26,519 nt of DNA from a virus. The DNA is taken from positions 1 to 26,519 of IMG/VR virus record IMGVR_UViG_3300035670_001099; one strand, written 5' to 3'. This document shows positions 15,244 to 24,210 of this stretch, in pieces. The notes under the pieces were generated by a model that did no database searches, was not told where the DNA came from, and was given only the letters and a program-made list of their open reading frames with translations. Both the position numbers and the translations under genes were made by a program. Positions within the stretch are counted from its first letter, which is position 1; every line of letters starts with the position of its first letter.

Positions 15244-15956
15244 TGAAGTGGCAGGAGGCTGCGGTTGAGCACGCGCTGGCGGAGGCGCCGAAAGAGGCGT
15301 GTGGCTTGCTGGTGGTGGTCAAAGGGCGTAAGCGGTACTGGCCCTGCCGCAACTTGGCGCAGACGCCACAGGATTTCTTTGTGCTCAGCCCTGAAGACTA
15401 CGCCGAAGCCGAGGATGCAGGAGAAGTGGTCGGTGTGGTTCACAGCCATCCGCGCACACCTGCAACACCAAGCGATGCCGACCGGATGGCCTGCGAGCGC
15501 AGCGGTCTGCCGTGGCATATCGTCAACCCTGGCACGCTGCAATGGGAAACCTGCGAGCCGAGCGGGTTCAAGGCGCCGCTGATCGGGCGGCAGTGGGTGT
15601 GGGGCGTGAGCGATTGCTGGACGTTGGTGCGTGACTGGTACGCCGAACAGTTTGCATTGCACCTCCCAGATTGGGAGCGGCCGGAGGTGATGCAGCAGTT
15701 CAACGAAGACCCCATGTTCGATCGCTGCTGGGGCGAGGCCGGGTTCGTTGAGGTGGATGTTGAGCGGCTGCAGGTTGGTGATGCGCTGCTGATGTCACTC
15801 GATGGCGCAAGGGGCCTGAACCACGTTGCGGTCTACGTTGGCGATCAGATGATCCTGCATCACATTCGCGGGCGGCTTAGTTCACGCGACTTGCTCGGCA
15901 GCTATTATCTGAAGAACACCGGGCGTGCGCTCCGGCACTCAAGCAGGTGCCTGTGA
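15240..15956 (+). CDS. Tail tip protein K (JAMM + NlpC/P60)
   Basis: A 238-aa two-domain protein of the gpK family, needed for tail-tip assembly and possibly for local wall degradation. The N-terminal Mov34/JAMM metalloprotease domain has Glu19 (KEACGLLV) and the zinc motif His68-Ser-His70-x7-Ser78-x2-Asp81 ([14 protein letters not shown]). The C-terminal NlpC/P60 domain has Cys126 ([14 protein letters not shown]) and His195 ([11 protein letters not shown]), so both active sites look intact. ATG 15240 overlaps the gpL stop (ATGATGA); ATG 15243 is an equal alternative. A longer reading frame opens at 15168, but it would overlap the conserved gpL C-terminus by 76 nt and adds no family sequence. 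Confidence 0.94.
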   Translation: MMKWQEAAVEHALAEAPKEACGLLVVVKGRKRYWPCRNLAQTPQDFFVLSPEDYAEAEDAGEVVGVVHSHPRTPATPSDADRMACERSGLPWHIVNPGTLQWETCEPSGFKAPLIGRQWVWGVSDCWTLVRDWYAEQFALHLPDWERPEVMQQFNEDPMFDRCWGEAGFVEVDVERLQVGDALLMSLDGARGLNHVAVYVGDQMILHHIRGRLSSRDLLGSYYLKNTGRALRHSSRCL

Positions 15957-16555
15957 TGCGATTGATAAAGGTCTACGGCAGCCTGGCGAAGTTCCTAGGG
16001 CAGCGCAGCTTCAGGGCAGCGGTAAGCACACCGGCAGAGGCTGTGCGGTTTCTGGTGGCCAACTTTCCTGGCCTGCAGGCGCACATGGCTGAGCGTGAAT
16101 ACAAGGTGAGCGCAGGCAGGATTCAGCTTGCGATTGGCGATGATCCGCAGCAGTTGCACATGCCTATCGGCAGCGCTGATGTGATCCGCATTGTGCCTGT
16201 AATGGCTGGCGCTGGTGATGGCTTTGGTCAGATCTTGGCGGGCATTGCGTTGGTTGCGGCAGCAATCTTTATCCCAGGCCTTGGTCTTGGTCTTGCCGGT
16301 GCAACTGTCACCCAGGTTGGTTTATTTGGCGGCGCATTGATCTTGAGCGGTGTGTCACAACTGCTATCACCAGTCCCGCAGCTACAGGTTGGCACAGACT
16401 CTGACAGCGACCCGAAGAAGTCGTACAGCTTCTCTGGCATCCAGAACGTATCGCGCTCGGGGGTGCCTGTACCGATCATCTACGGCGAGGTGCTGGTGGG
16501 CAGCGTGGTCATCTCGGCTGGCTTAACCAGTGACAAAGTTGAGGTGGTTGATTGA
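15956..16555 (+). CDS. Tail tip assembly protein I
   Basis: A 199-aa protein (lambda gpI 223). Residues 1-80 form a ubiquitin-like (beta-grasp) domain (LIKVYGSLAKFLGQRSFRAA, PAEAVRFLVANFPGL, GSADVIRIVPVMAGAG). A hydrophobic Gly/Ala segment follows (about 85-135, ILAGIALVAAAIFIPGLGLG), and then a C-terminal part with RSGVPVPIIYGEVLVGSVV, as usual for gpI. gpI is needed in tail-tip initiation with gpJ, gpL and gpK but is not clearly kept in the virion. ATG 15956 in a TGATG overlap is preferred to GTG 15947, which would add 3 residues. Confidence 0.92.
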   Translation: MRLIKVYGSLAKFLGQRSFRAAVSTPAEAVRFLVANFPGLQAHMAEREYKVSAGRIQLAIGDDPQQLHMPIGSADVIRIVPVMAGAGDGFGQILAGIALVAAAIFIPGLGLGLAGATVTQVGLFGGALILSGVSQLLSPVPQLQVGTDSDSDPKKSYSFSGIQNVSRSGVPVPIIYGEVLVGSVVISAGLTSDKVEVVD

Positions 16556-19500
16556 TGACTGACCTGATTGCTGGCGGCGGTGGCGGTGGTGGCGGCAAAG
16601 GCGGCGGCGGTGGTGCTGGGTCGGCAAATGTCGCGCCAGATGATCTCGACTCAACACAGATAGCCAGGATCATCGACCTGATCGGTGAAGGCGAGATTGA
16701 AGGATTTCCGTCGGCCCGCACCTACAACCGAGATACAACTGAATACAACAGGGCACTGCTGAAAGACATCTATTTCAACAACACGCCGCTGGTGCGTGAA
16801 GATGCCAACCCAGCGCAACCATACGACGCCAATGATTTCAACTTTCGTGACGTTGAGGTTTACACCAGATACGGCACACAAGACCAGACCTATCTGCCGT
16901 TTACATCAACGCAGGAAGAAGTCTCGGTCAACACCAAAGTCACCAAGGCTGTCCCGGTCACGCGCAACATATCTGACACCAACCTAGACGCCATCAGGGT
17001 CACCATTTCGGTGCCAGCGCTACAGATCTTCAGGAGCAACGGCAACGTTGACGGCACCTCGGTTGAACTGCAGATTCAGTTCTCGTATGCAGGCGGTCCG
17101 TTCACAACGGTCCTAACCAACACGATCACTGGCCGCACGGCTGACCTGTATCAACGCACCTACAGGATCAACCTGAGCACACCGCCGCCGCTTGATGTCC
17201 GTGTCGTCAGGGTCACGGATGATGCACCCGCATCTGGCACCAACAACGAAAGCATTGTCGATGAGATCTACTGGGCCAGCTACACCGAACTGATCTACGC
17301 CAAGACCGCGTACCCGAACAGCGCACTGGTCGGCATCAAGATCAACGCTGAGCAGTTCAGCAGCATCCCTGAGCGCATGTATCGGGTGCGTGGGATGAAG
17401 GTGCGGCTGCCGTCCAATGCGGTGGTTGATGGCGCAACCGGGCGCCTTGCCTATGAGGGTATCTGGAATGGCAGTTTTCAAGCTGCGCAGTGGACCACCG
17501 ACCCCGTCTGGATCCTGTGGGATCTGCTCACCAGCAAGCGCTACGGGTTTGGTGATTACATCAGCGCCAGCTCACTCGACAAATGGGCATTCCTTGCCGC
17601 TAGTCAGTACGCGTCTGCGCTGGTGCCTGATGGCCTGACACTGAACGGCACCGAACCACGGTTCTCCTGCAACGTCAGTATTCAAACCCAAGAAGACGCG
17701 TACAAGCTGATCAACGACCTGTGTTCAGTGTTCCGGGCGATGCCGTTTTGGTCGGCTGGTTCGCTAACGATTGCGCAGGACAGTCCCGCTGATGCGATCT
17801 ACCTGTTCAACCAATCGAATGTCACCGAGGAAGGCTTCAGTTACAGCGGCAGCAGCTTGAAGACACGCAGCACTGTGGTCGCGGTGCGTTATTTCGACAT
17901 GAACGCAAGGCAGTACGCCTACGAAGTGGTTGAGGATGCTGATTCCATCGCAAGATACGGGATCCTTAAGAAAGAAGTCGAGGCGTTTGCCTGCACCAGT
18001 CGCGGCCAGGCACGGCGTGTGGCTGAGTGGATCCTGTACGAGGAGCACAACACGAGCGAGGTGGTCACGTTCAAGACCGGCATTGCCGCTGGACAGTACG
18101 TGCGACCCGGCAGTGTCATCAAGGTCATGGACCCGGTGCGTGCTGGTCGTATCCGCGCTGGTCGTATTGCTGAATCCATCAGCGCCACGCAGGTGCGACT
18201 GGACCGCAACGCTGAGCTGATGTTTACCGACAGCGTGCCCAGCACCTTCATCTTTCAGGTGGTGCTGCCGACCGATGATGCTACGCCGCAGGTGCAGGTG
18301 ATCAACGGCGCAACAATCAACGGCGACCTAGTCACCCTGCCGACCGCGCTGTACAGCTTGCCTGAGCCTGGCACGCCGTGGATGATCACGCTTCCTGAGC
18401 TGTCGGGCCAGCCGTTCCGTGTTCTTACGGTGCAAGAAGAGGAGCAGGGTGACAGCTATGTGATCACAGGTGTGAAGTATGACTTCCAAAAATATGACTA
18501 TATCGAGCGCGACGTGCCGCTGTCACCTGTTGACATCAGCGACCTGAACGTGCCGCCGCCGACGCCATCTGACCTAACGGCAAGCGAGGTGCTGTACGAG
18601 TCAAACGGGCAGGTCTTGTCCAAGGTGCTGGTGAGCTGGCGGCCGCAGCCCTCGATCGCGCGGTATGTGTTCCGCTACCGGTACAACAACGGCAACTGGA
18701 CCACGGTTTTTACGCGTTCGCCTGACCACGAGATCAACAACAGCGACGTTGGCCGGTACGAGTTTGAGCTGCAGGCCGAGAACGCAGGCTTTAAGCGCTC
18801 AGGCATTGCAACAGCCACATTCGACGCACTGGGCAAGACCGCACCACCGGCGACCATCCCGGATCTGTTCATCGCACCGATCGACGACAAGAACGCTGAG
18901 CTGTACTGGCCGCAGTCGGTTGATCTTGACGTGCGCGTTGGCGGTGAGGTGCGGATCCGGTACACACCTGAGATCGGCGTTAATGCCACATGGGGCCGGG
19001 CCAATGACATCGTGCCAGCGGTCAACGGCAGCAGCACCCGCAAGATCGTGCCACTGCTTGAGGGCACCTACCTGATCCGCGCGGTGGACAGCCTTGGCAA
19101 CGAATCGGCCGGTGTTGCTGCAGTGGTGGTTGACCTGCCAGCGCCGCAGGATACGTTCTTGGTGCAGGAGTACCGCGAGGATGACGACAGCCCGCCATTC
19201 CAGGGCAGCGCCAGCAGCATGTTCTACAGCGCTGATGAGGGCGGCCTTGCGCTGACTTCTACGGGCCTGATTGACGACATTTCTGATTGGGACGAGATCA
19301 CGACGATTGACTTTTACGGCGATATCAGCAGCAGCGGGTCATACCAGTTCCTCAACACGCTGGACCTGAGCCAGGTGTATGACATCGACCTGCTGGCCAC
19401 GCTCAAGACACGCGCATTCCAGCCTGGTAACGCATGGGATGAACGCACCGACCTGATCGACGCATGGTCTGACATCGACGGTGACGATCTGAGCGCAGTC

Positions 19501-19920
19501 AATGCACAGCTCTACGTGCGCACCACCAACGACAACCCAAGCGGCACACCGACATGGGGCAGTTGGCAGCCGTTCGTCAACAACACGACACGCGGCAGAG
19601 GCTTCCAGTTCAAGGTTGAGGCGCGCAGCACCAACACATCGCAGAACATCCTGATTGAGCAGTTAGGCGTCGTGACCAAGCTGCAGCGCAGAACCGAGAT
19701 CCAACGCAACCAGACCAGTGGCACCGTGACATTCCCGACTGCGTTCTACGGCACGCCAAGCGTGGGTATCACGGCGCAGGACATGCAGCAGGGTGATTAT
19801 TTCACGGTAAGCAGCGTCAGCAGAACTGGCTTTACGGTGACCTTCCGCGATAGTGGCGGTAGCATAGTGACCAGGACCTTTGATTACCAAGCCGTTGGCC
19901 ACGGCAGGCAGATCACCTAA
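16555..19920 (+). CDS. Tip attachment protein J / central fibre
   Basis: A 1121-aa protein (lambda gpJ 1132), the trimeric host-specificity protein at the tail end. The N-terminus has a poly-Gly run (residues 6-20, broken by one Lys) followed by QIARIIDLIGEGEIEGFPSA, the usual gpJ opening. The hub region includes NTKVTKAVPVTRNI, DPVWILWDLLTSKRYGFGDY and GSLTIAQDSPAD. Two fibronectin type III-like domains lie near 664-760 (PTPSDLTASEVLYE, VLVSWRPQPSIARYVFRYRY) and 765-862 (IDDKNAELYWPQS, GTYLIRAVDSLGNESAG). The C-terminal part (about 870-1121) is beta-rich and should carry receptor contacts. Start is ATG 16555 overlapping the gpI stop; TTG 16552 would add one residue. Confidence 0.95.
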   Translation: MTDLIAGGGGGGGGKGGGGGAGSANVAPDDLDSTQIARIIDLIGEGEIEGFPSARTYNRDTTEYNRALLKDIYFNNTPLVREDANPAQPYDANDFNFRDVEVYTRYGTQDQTYLPFTSTQEEVSVNTKVTKAVPVTRNISDTNLDAIRVTISVPALQIFRSNGNVDGTSVELQIQFSYAGGPFTTVLTNTITGRTADLYQRTYRINLSTPPPLDVRVVRVTDDAPASGTNNESIVDEIYWASYTELIYAKTAYPNSALVGIKINAEQFSSIPERMYRVRGMKVRLPSNAVVDGATGRLAYEGIWNGSFQAAQWTTDPVWILWDLLTSKRYGFGDYISASSLDKWAFLAASQYASALVPDGLTLNGTEPRFSCNVSIQTQEDAYKLINDLCSVFRAMPFWSAGSLTIAQDSPADAIYLFNQSNVTEEGFSYSGSSLKTRSTVVAVRYFDMNARQYAYEVVEDADSIARYGILKKEVEAFACTSRGQARRVAEWILYEEHNTSEVVTFKTGIAAGQYVRPGSVIKVMDPVRAGRIRAGRIAESISATQVRLDRNAELMFTDSVPSTFIFQVVLPTDDATPQVQVINGATINGDLVTLPTALYSLPEPGTPWMITLPELSGQPFRVLTVQEEEQGDSYVITGVKYDFQKYDYIERDVPLSPVDISDLNVPPPTPSDLTASEVLYESNGQVLSKVLVSWRPQPSIARYVFRYRYNNGNWTTVFTRSPDHEINNSDVGRYEFELQAENAGFKRSGIATATFDALGKTAPPATIPDLFIAPIDDKNAELYWPQSVDLDVRVGGEVRIRYTPEIGVNATWGRANDIVPAVNGSSTRKIVPLLEGTYLIRAVDSLGNESAGVAAVVVDLPAPQDTFLVQEYREDDDSPPFQGSASSMFYSADEGGLALTSTGLIDDISDWDEITTIDFYGDISSSGSYQFLNTLDLSQVYDIDLLATLKTRAFQPGNAWDERTDLIDAWSDIDGDDLSAVNAQLYVRTTNDNPSGTPTWGSWQPFVNNTTRGRGFQFKVEARSTNTSQNILIEQLGVVTKLQRRTEIQRNQTSGTVTFPTAFYGTPSVGITAQDMQQGDYFTVSSVSRTGFTVTFRDSGGSIVTRTFDYQAVGHGRQIT

Positions 19921-20705
19921 TGGCACAGGCAACTGATTATTCACTGGCTAACCAGTCTGGAGCCAACTTCAGATCTGAGCTGAACACGATCCTGGCGGCC
20001 ATCGTCAGTCAGAACAGCGGCTCGACTGCACCCAGCACAACCTATGCCTACCAGTGGTGGATTGACAGCGGTGTCAGCCCGGCGCTGCTCAAGATCCGCA
20101 ACGCTGCAAACGACGCATGGATCACGGTCGGTGATGTCACGGCTGCCAACCTTGGCCTGCTGACGAGTGCTACAGCGGCGAGCACCTACCTTGCGCTGGC
20201 TGGTGGCACGGTTACGGGTGAGCTGCTGATCGGCACGGCTGGTTCGCTGGTGTTTGAGGGCAGCAGCGCTGATGCAAATGAGACCACGCTGGCGGTTACG
20301 AACCCGACCGCAGACCGCACGATCACGCTGCCTGATGCGTCGCTGACGGTTGCGGGCATCAACCTAGCGCAGACGTTCACCGCTGCACAGCGCGGCACGA
20401 TTTCGGCGCTGACGGATGGCGCAACGATCACGCCTGATTTTGCAGTGGCCAACAACTTCTCGGTCACGCTGGGCGGCAACAGGACATTGGCCAACCCAAC
20501 CAATCTGACAGCAGGGCAAAGCGGCGCGATCTGGATCACTCAGGATGGCTCCGGGGGGCGGACGATGGCTTATGGGTCACAGTGGGACTTTACTGGTGGA
20601 ACCGCGCCGACGCTCAGCACCGCTGCAAGTGCTCGTGACTGCCTTGTCTACGCGGTGCAGTCCACCACGCAGATCACCGCCACCCTGATCACCAACTTGA
20701 GCTGA
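19920..20705 (+). CDS. Tail fibre-like structural protein
   Basis: A 261-aa protein starting MAQATDYSLANQSGANFRSE. This opening and the QWWIDSGVSPALLKIRNAAN / DAWITVG segment are familiar from cyanophage tail-fibre and structural proteins. The middle (ETTLAVTNPTADRTITLPDA) is the repeat-like 'T....NPT..RTITLPD..G' motif found in shaft parts of many side fibres. The C-terminal third is a beta-type region (FSVTLGGNRTLANPTNLTAG; DGSGGRTMAYGSQW) that occurs on many fibre and base proteins. It likely forms a side fibre or the adaptor for the long fibre encoded next. TAATG overlap with gpJ. Confidence 0.8.
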   Translation: MAQATDYSLANQSGANFRSELNTILAAIVSQNSGSTAPSTTYAYQWWIDSGVSPALLKIRNAANDAWITVGDVTAANLGLLTSATAASTYLALAGGTVTGELLIGTAGSLVFEGSSADANETTLAVTNPTADRTITLPDASLTVAGINLAQTFTAAQRGTISALTDGATITPDFAVANNFSVTLGGNRTLANPTNLTAGQSGAIWITQDGSGGRTMAYGSQWDFTGGTAPTLSTAASARDCLVYAVQSTTQITATLITNLS

Positions 20706-23140
20706 TGCTGGTCCCCGGTTCCGTCAATCCGCTGCTGCTCACTAGCGCTGCAGGTGCTGCTCCTGCTGGCTATCAGATCCCGCGTTCTATCCGCATAAAC
20801 TCAGCAGATTCGGCTAATTTTTCCCGCACATTTTCTACAAGCGGAACCAATCTAAAAATACGCACCTTCAGCGCGTGGATAAAAAGAACAAAACTGGGAA
20901 GCAATTCGGCAATTTTCCAAGGATACGATGGGTCATCGGGCGCATCAAACGCGCTTTACTTTGACACAAATAACAAACTAAGCCTAGAAAATGGATCGGG
21001 CGGCCAGTTGCTGACAACTACTCAAGTTTTTCGGGATACTAGCGCGTGGTTTCATTTACTAGTTGCCATTGACACCACCCAGTCGACAGATACAAATAGG
21101 GTCAAGATTTATGTAAATGGCAGTCAAGTTACTAATTTTTCATCGACTAGCTATATTGGCCAAAATGTAGACACAATGTGGTGTTTGGCAAATGGCAACA
21201 ATAAAATTGGAGCGTGGTGGAATAACAGTAGCTACTCTGATTTGTACCTTGCCGAGATACATTTCATCGACGGCCAAGCGCTGACCCCCACCAGCTTTGG
21301 CGAGTTCTCCGCCACCACAGGCGTATGGGTGCCCATCGAGTACACCGGCAGCTACGGCACCAATGGCTTTTACCTGACCTTCTCCGACAACAGCGGCACC
21401 ACCAGCACCACGCTCGGCAAAGACAGCGCAGGCAGCAACAACTGGACGCCAAACAATTTCTCGGTGTCATCCGGCGCGGGTAACGATTCGCTGGTGGATG
21501 TTCCCACTAATGGCAGTGAGGTTGATACGGGCGTTGGGGGTGAGGTTCGTGGAAACTATTGCACTTGGAACGCAGTCGATAACGGAGGAGTCACGCTTTC
21601 TAATGGCAACCTTGATACGGTTACTTCAACCTCTTGGAAAGCCGTTAGAGGAACCATAGGAATTAGCAGTGGCAAATGGTACTGGGAATACACCATGACT
21701 GCCGCTGGTTACACTATGCTTGGCATGACTGGGCCTGCTGCTTCATTGACGACATACGCAGGTGTTGCAGCTACAGGATATGCTTATTATTCGTTAAATG
21801 GCGATAAATGGAACAACAATACAAATACAAGCTATGGCAATTCGTTCACAACAAACGACGTGATTGGCGTCGCCTTTGACGCTGATAACGGCAAAATCTG
21901 GTTTTCTAAAAACGGAACTTGGCAGGCAAGCGGTAACCCCGCCGCCGGTACAAATGCAGCCTATTCCAGCATCCCTTCTGGCACTTATTTCCCTACGGTT
22001 TCGCAAGATAATTCTGCAGGAGCAACCGGAGGTGCCACAAACTTTGGTGCTCGGAGTTTTGCCTACACAGCCCCCAGCGGCTTCAAGGCGCTCAATACTG
22101 CATCGTTACCGGCCCCAGTAGTCACAAAGCCTTCCACTGTGATGGATGTGAAGCTCTACACCGGCAATGGCAGCACGCAGACTATTACCGGTTTTGAATT
22201 CAGCCCAGACTTGATTTGGTTAAAACGTCGGAATCAAAGTGCTGATCACAATGTTTTGGATACCGTTCGTGGGTTGGGTGACACTGGATGGTCGCGTGTT
22301 ATTTACACCAGCGCAACAAATGCTGAAGATTCTGGCACTACAAACATTATTTCCTCGTTCAATAGCGACGGATTTACGCTTGGCACGGAAGGCACGACAA
22401 ACAATAACGGAGGATCATTTGTCGCATGGTGCTGGGACGCCGGCAGCTCCACCGTCACGAACACACAAGGCTCCATCACTGGTACGGTGAGCGTTCGTGC
22501 TAACACCACGGCAGGATTTAGCGTGGTGACCTACACTGGCACTGGCGCTAATGCAACGGTAGGACATGGTTTAGGCGTTGCACCTAGGATGGTCATCATT
22601 AAGAGACGCGATACAACAGGTAACTGGGCCGTTTATCATGCTGAGCTTGCTAATACGCAATACATGCTGCTTAACAGCAACGCTGCTGTCACCACGGGCA
22701 CGACGTACTGGAACAGCACTGCTCCAACAAGCACTGTTTTTAGTGTTGGCACATCAACGGACACAAATGCGTCAAGTGGAACTTATGTTGCTTACTGTTT
22801 CAGTGCTGTATCGGGTTATTCGGCCTTTGGGGGCTATCAAGCAGGAACGGAGCCATTTGTGTTCCTTGGATTCCGTCCCCGCTACGTCATGATCAAGCGC
22901 ACGGCATCCGGAGATGGTTGGGCAATATTTGATACCAGCAGGACAATTTATAACGTTGCAACAAGCAGACTTGAAGCTGATACATCCGCAGCAGAAGGCG
23001 GCACTGATGGAGTGGATCTTTTAAGTAATGGCTTCAAAATCAAGACGACTTGGGGTGGAATGGGTGGCTCTTCAGGCAGTGGATTGATGATTTACGCAGC
23101 ATTCGCCGAATCCCCCTTCAACTACGCCCGCGCCCGATGA
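20705..23140 (+). CDS. Multi-domain tail fibre / adhesin (LamG, SPRY, repeats)
   Basis: An 811-aa probable receptor-binding fibre. About 20-190: LamG/concanavalin-type beta sandwich (FSAWIKRTKLGSNSAIFQGY, WFHLLVAIDTTQ, VKIYVNGSQV, DLYLAEIHFIDGQALTPTSF). About 190-265: linker (GFYLTFSDNSG, NNWTPNNFSVSSGAGNDSL) common in marine phage fibres. About 285-460: SPRY-like domain (GKWYWEYTMTAAG, DVIGVAFDADNGKIWFSKNG). About 480-811: three related tandem modules (listed separately). The base composition changes along the gene: the LamG part and the modules are A/T-rich, whereas about 21260-21480 is GC-rich like gpJ, which suggests assembly by domain exchange. TGATG overlap with the preceding fibre gene. 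Confidence 0.85.
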   Translation: MLVPGSVNPLLLTSAAGAAPAGYQIPRSIRINSADSANFSRTFSTSGTNLKIRTFSAWIKRTKLGSNSAIFQGYDGSSGASNALYFDTNNKLSLENGSGGQLLTTTQVFRDTSAWFHLLVAIDTTQSTDTNRVKIYVNGSQVTNFSSTSYIGQNVDTMWCLANGNNKIGAWWNNSSYSDLYLAEIHFIDGQALTPTSFGEFSATTGVWVPIEYTGSYGTNGFYLTFSDNSGTTSTTLGKDSAGSNNWTPNNFSVSSGAGNDSLVDVPTNGSEVDTGVGGEVRGNYCTWNAVDNGGVTLSNGNLDTVTSTSWKAVRGTIGISSGKWYWEYTMTAAGYTMLGMTGPAASLTTYAGVAATGYAYYSLNGDKWNNNTNTSYGNSFTTNDVIGVAFDADNGKIWFSKNGTWQASGNPAAGTNAAYSSIPSGTYFPTVSQDNSAGATGGATNFGARSFAYTAPSGFKALNTASLPAPVVTKPSTVMDVKLYTGNGSTQTITGFEFSPDLIWLKRRNQSADHNVLDTVRGLGDTGWSRVIYTSATNAEDSGTTNIISSFNSDGFTLGTEGTTNNNGGSFVAWCWDAGSSTVTNTQGSITGTVSVRANTTAGFSVVTYTGTGANATVGHGLGVAPRMVIIKRRDTTGNWAVYHAELANTQYMLLNSNAAVTTGTTYWNSTAPTSTVFSVGTSTDTNASSGTYVAYCFSAVSGYSAFGGYQAGTEPFVFLGFRPRYVMIKRTASGDGWAIFDTSRTIYNVATSRLEADTSAAEGGTDGVDLLSNGFKIKTTWGGMGGSSGSGLMIYAAFAESPFNYARAR
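22187..23122 (+). repeat. Three tandem protein modules in the fibre
   Basis: Each module starts with a P-x-x-h-h-h-K-R strand (FSPDLIWLKRR near 22193, VAPRMVIIKRR near 22577, FRPRYVMIKRT near 22870), continues with W plus a short strand (HNVLDTVRG, WAVYHAEL, WAIFDTSR), then GF.L/FSVGT/GFKIKT, and ends with an SG/GG-hhhYxxFA-type strand (GSFVAWCWDAG, GTYVAYCFSAV, GLMIYAAFAES). The copies are clear at the protein level but have diverged at the DNA level. Confidence 0.7.
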
Positions 23141-23289
23141 TCCGCTTTTACTCCGAACTCACCCAAAACATCAGCCAAAAGCGGCGCGACGCCATCGAAC
23201 AGCGCAAGGCGCAGATTCGGCAGAAGATAGCCGCCCTCGTAGAGAACAAGACTGCCACTGCGGCTAGGATTAACACACGCACCCTTTAG
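23137..23289 (+). CDS. Small charged helical protein
   Basis: A 50-aa protein, MIRFYSELTQNISQKRRDAI at the start, continuing as an amphipathic Lys/Arg/Glu/Gln helix (EQRKAQIRQKIAALVENK). It starts at ATG 23137, overlapping the fibre stop (ATGA), and ends 2 nt before the next gene, so it occupies a complete slot in the operon. A longer frame starting at 23050 would run inside the fibre gene and is not needed. Likely a coiled coil; it could be a fibre-associated or chaperone subunit. Function unknown. Confidence 0.6.
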   Translation: MIRFYSELTQNISQKRRDAIEQRKAQIRQKIAALVENKTATAARINTRTL

Positions 23290-23291
23290 CC

Positions 23292-23816
23292 ATGCCTTAC
23301 GCACTCCCAGACGGCCGGACCCTTCCCATGGACGCGCCATGGACTTACGAGGGCATCCAATATCCTGCCAACTGGCTGAGACTCAGCACACAGCTTGACC
23401 GCGATCGGCTTGGCATTGTGTGGGAGCCGGATCCCGAACCCTACGATCAGCGGTTCTACTGGGGCTATGACGCCGAGGGCAAGCTGATCCCAAAAGACCA
23501 CACGCAACTGGTCGAGCAGTGGACGCAACAGACACGCACTACCGCTAACACGCTGCTGGCCCCTACCGACTGGATCATCATCCGCGAGGCTGATAACGGC
23601 AAGCCCGCCGACCCTGCGCTGAAGACCTGGCGCGAGGACATCCGCCTGGCCACCGGCGTGAAGGTGACAGCTATCCGCGATACCGCCGACACCGACGAGC
23701 TGGCCGCCTACATCACTGGTCCTGACTACCCCGTGTGGCCTGCTGATCCTTATGCGCCGCAGCCTGTGGCAACTGACACCGTGGAGTTCAGCAACAACGT
23801 CAGCACTGGGTTTTAA
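23292..23816 (+). CDS. Tail fibre assembly chaperone-like protein
   Basis: A 174-aa protein directly downstream of the fibre genes. The N-terminal part (YALPDGRTLPMDAPWTYEGI, YPANWLRLSTQLDRDRLGIV) resembles phage proteins that read out substrate-fibre information. The central helix and LLAPTDWIIIREADNGKPAD with LKTWREDIR matches the 'L...TDW...R....G......W...R' core of the fibre-assembly chaperone group (T4 gp38/Tfa and related). Such proteins fold or trimerise the fibre and are usually encoded right behind it. The tail is acidic and proline-rich (YPVWPADPYAPQPV). No Shine-Dalgarno is visible. Confidence 0.65.
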   Translation: MPYALPDGRTLPMDAPWTYEGIQYPANWLRLSTQLDRDRLGIVWEPDPEPYDQRFYWGYDAEGKLIPKDHTQLVEQWTQQTRTTANTLLAPTDWIIIREADNGKPADPALKTWREDIRLATGVKVTAIRDTADTDELAAYITGPDYPVWPADPYAPQPVATDTVEFSNNVSTGF

Positions 23817-23953
23817 TGGTCGTTAAATCTAAGGTAGGTGCGGCACGGTTTGATCACCAGCCAGGCCCTCCAAAAACTACTTCTCAAGGTCAAGGAAAGC
23901 AGTCCAGGCCTGAAAGAAAAGGGCGCAAGAAATTGCGCGGTCAGGGTAGGTAA
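23816..23953 (+). CDS. Small basic cyanophage-type protein
   Basis: A 45-aa, strongly basic protein: MVVKSKVGAARFDHQPGPPK at the start, then a Gly/Gln/Ser linker and a Lys/Arg-rich end (ERKGRKKLRGQGR). It starts in a TAATG overlap. The KVGAARF...PGPPK...G.G..SRP..KG.K..RGQGR pattern is one I recall from small conserved proteins of Synechococcus and Prochlorococcus phages, and is one reason for proposing a cyanobacterial host. Its net charge suggests nucleic-acid binding. Function unknown. Confidence 0.65.
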   Translation: MVVKSKVGAARFDHQPGPPKTTSQGQGKQSRPERKGRKKLRGQGR

Positions 23954-23979
23954 GATCAGAAAGTGTTTGCGGTCGAGCC

Positions 23980-24210
23980 ATGCCTGAACCTGATTTTTGG
24001 CGTGGTGTCAAGCAGGACGTTATTGCTGGCGTTGGTGTTGCTGCAACCGTTGCCGTCTCGACTGGTATTTTCTACCTTGTCTATACAGTGCCTACCAAGC
24101 TGGACGACGTCTTGAGCAATCAGTTGAAGTTCGAAAAGCAGGTGAGCAACTTGGAAGGACGTGTCATGGATCACGAGGGCAGGCTTATCAAACTCGAAAT
24201 GCAAAAGTAA
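23980..24210 (+). CDS. Single-TM protein, holin/lysis-accessory candidate
   Basis: A 76-aa protein with a short polar N-terminus (MPEPDFWRGVKQD), one hydrophobic segment at about 14-37 (VIAGVGVAATVAVSTGIFYL) and a charged helical C-terminus (LDDVLSNQLKFEKQVSNLEG) with heptad-like spacing. One membrane span plus a coiled coil is compatible with a holin, a spanin-like protein or a fibre/lysis accessory. It lies 27 nt after the small basic protein and just before another membrane protein and the endolysin, so a role in lysis is likely. The exact function cannot be read from the sequence. Confidence 0.65.
   Translation: MPEPDFWRGVKQDVIAGVGVAATVAVSTGIFYLVYTVPTKLDDVLSNQLKFEKQVSNLEGRVMDHEGRLIKLEMQK

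Noticed and set aside
16571-16622. GGC/GGT tract as a regulatory G-rich element
   Set aside because: It encodes the poly-Gly N-terminus common in gpJ-type proteins; codons vary freely (GGC/GGT), so a protein-level explanation is enough.
18665-19075. 136-codon + strand frame inside gpJ
   Set aside because: Arg/Ser/His-rich, low-complexity translation in an alternative frame of the fibronectin region; gpJ is continuous across it.
23050-23136. Longer form of the small protein at 23137
   Set aside because: The extra 29 codons lie fully inside the fibre gene; the ATGA overlap start fits the pattern of the operon.
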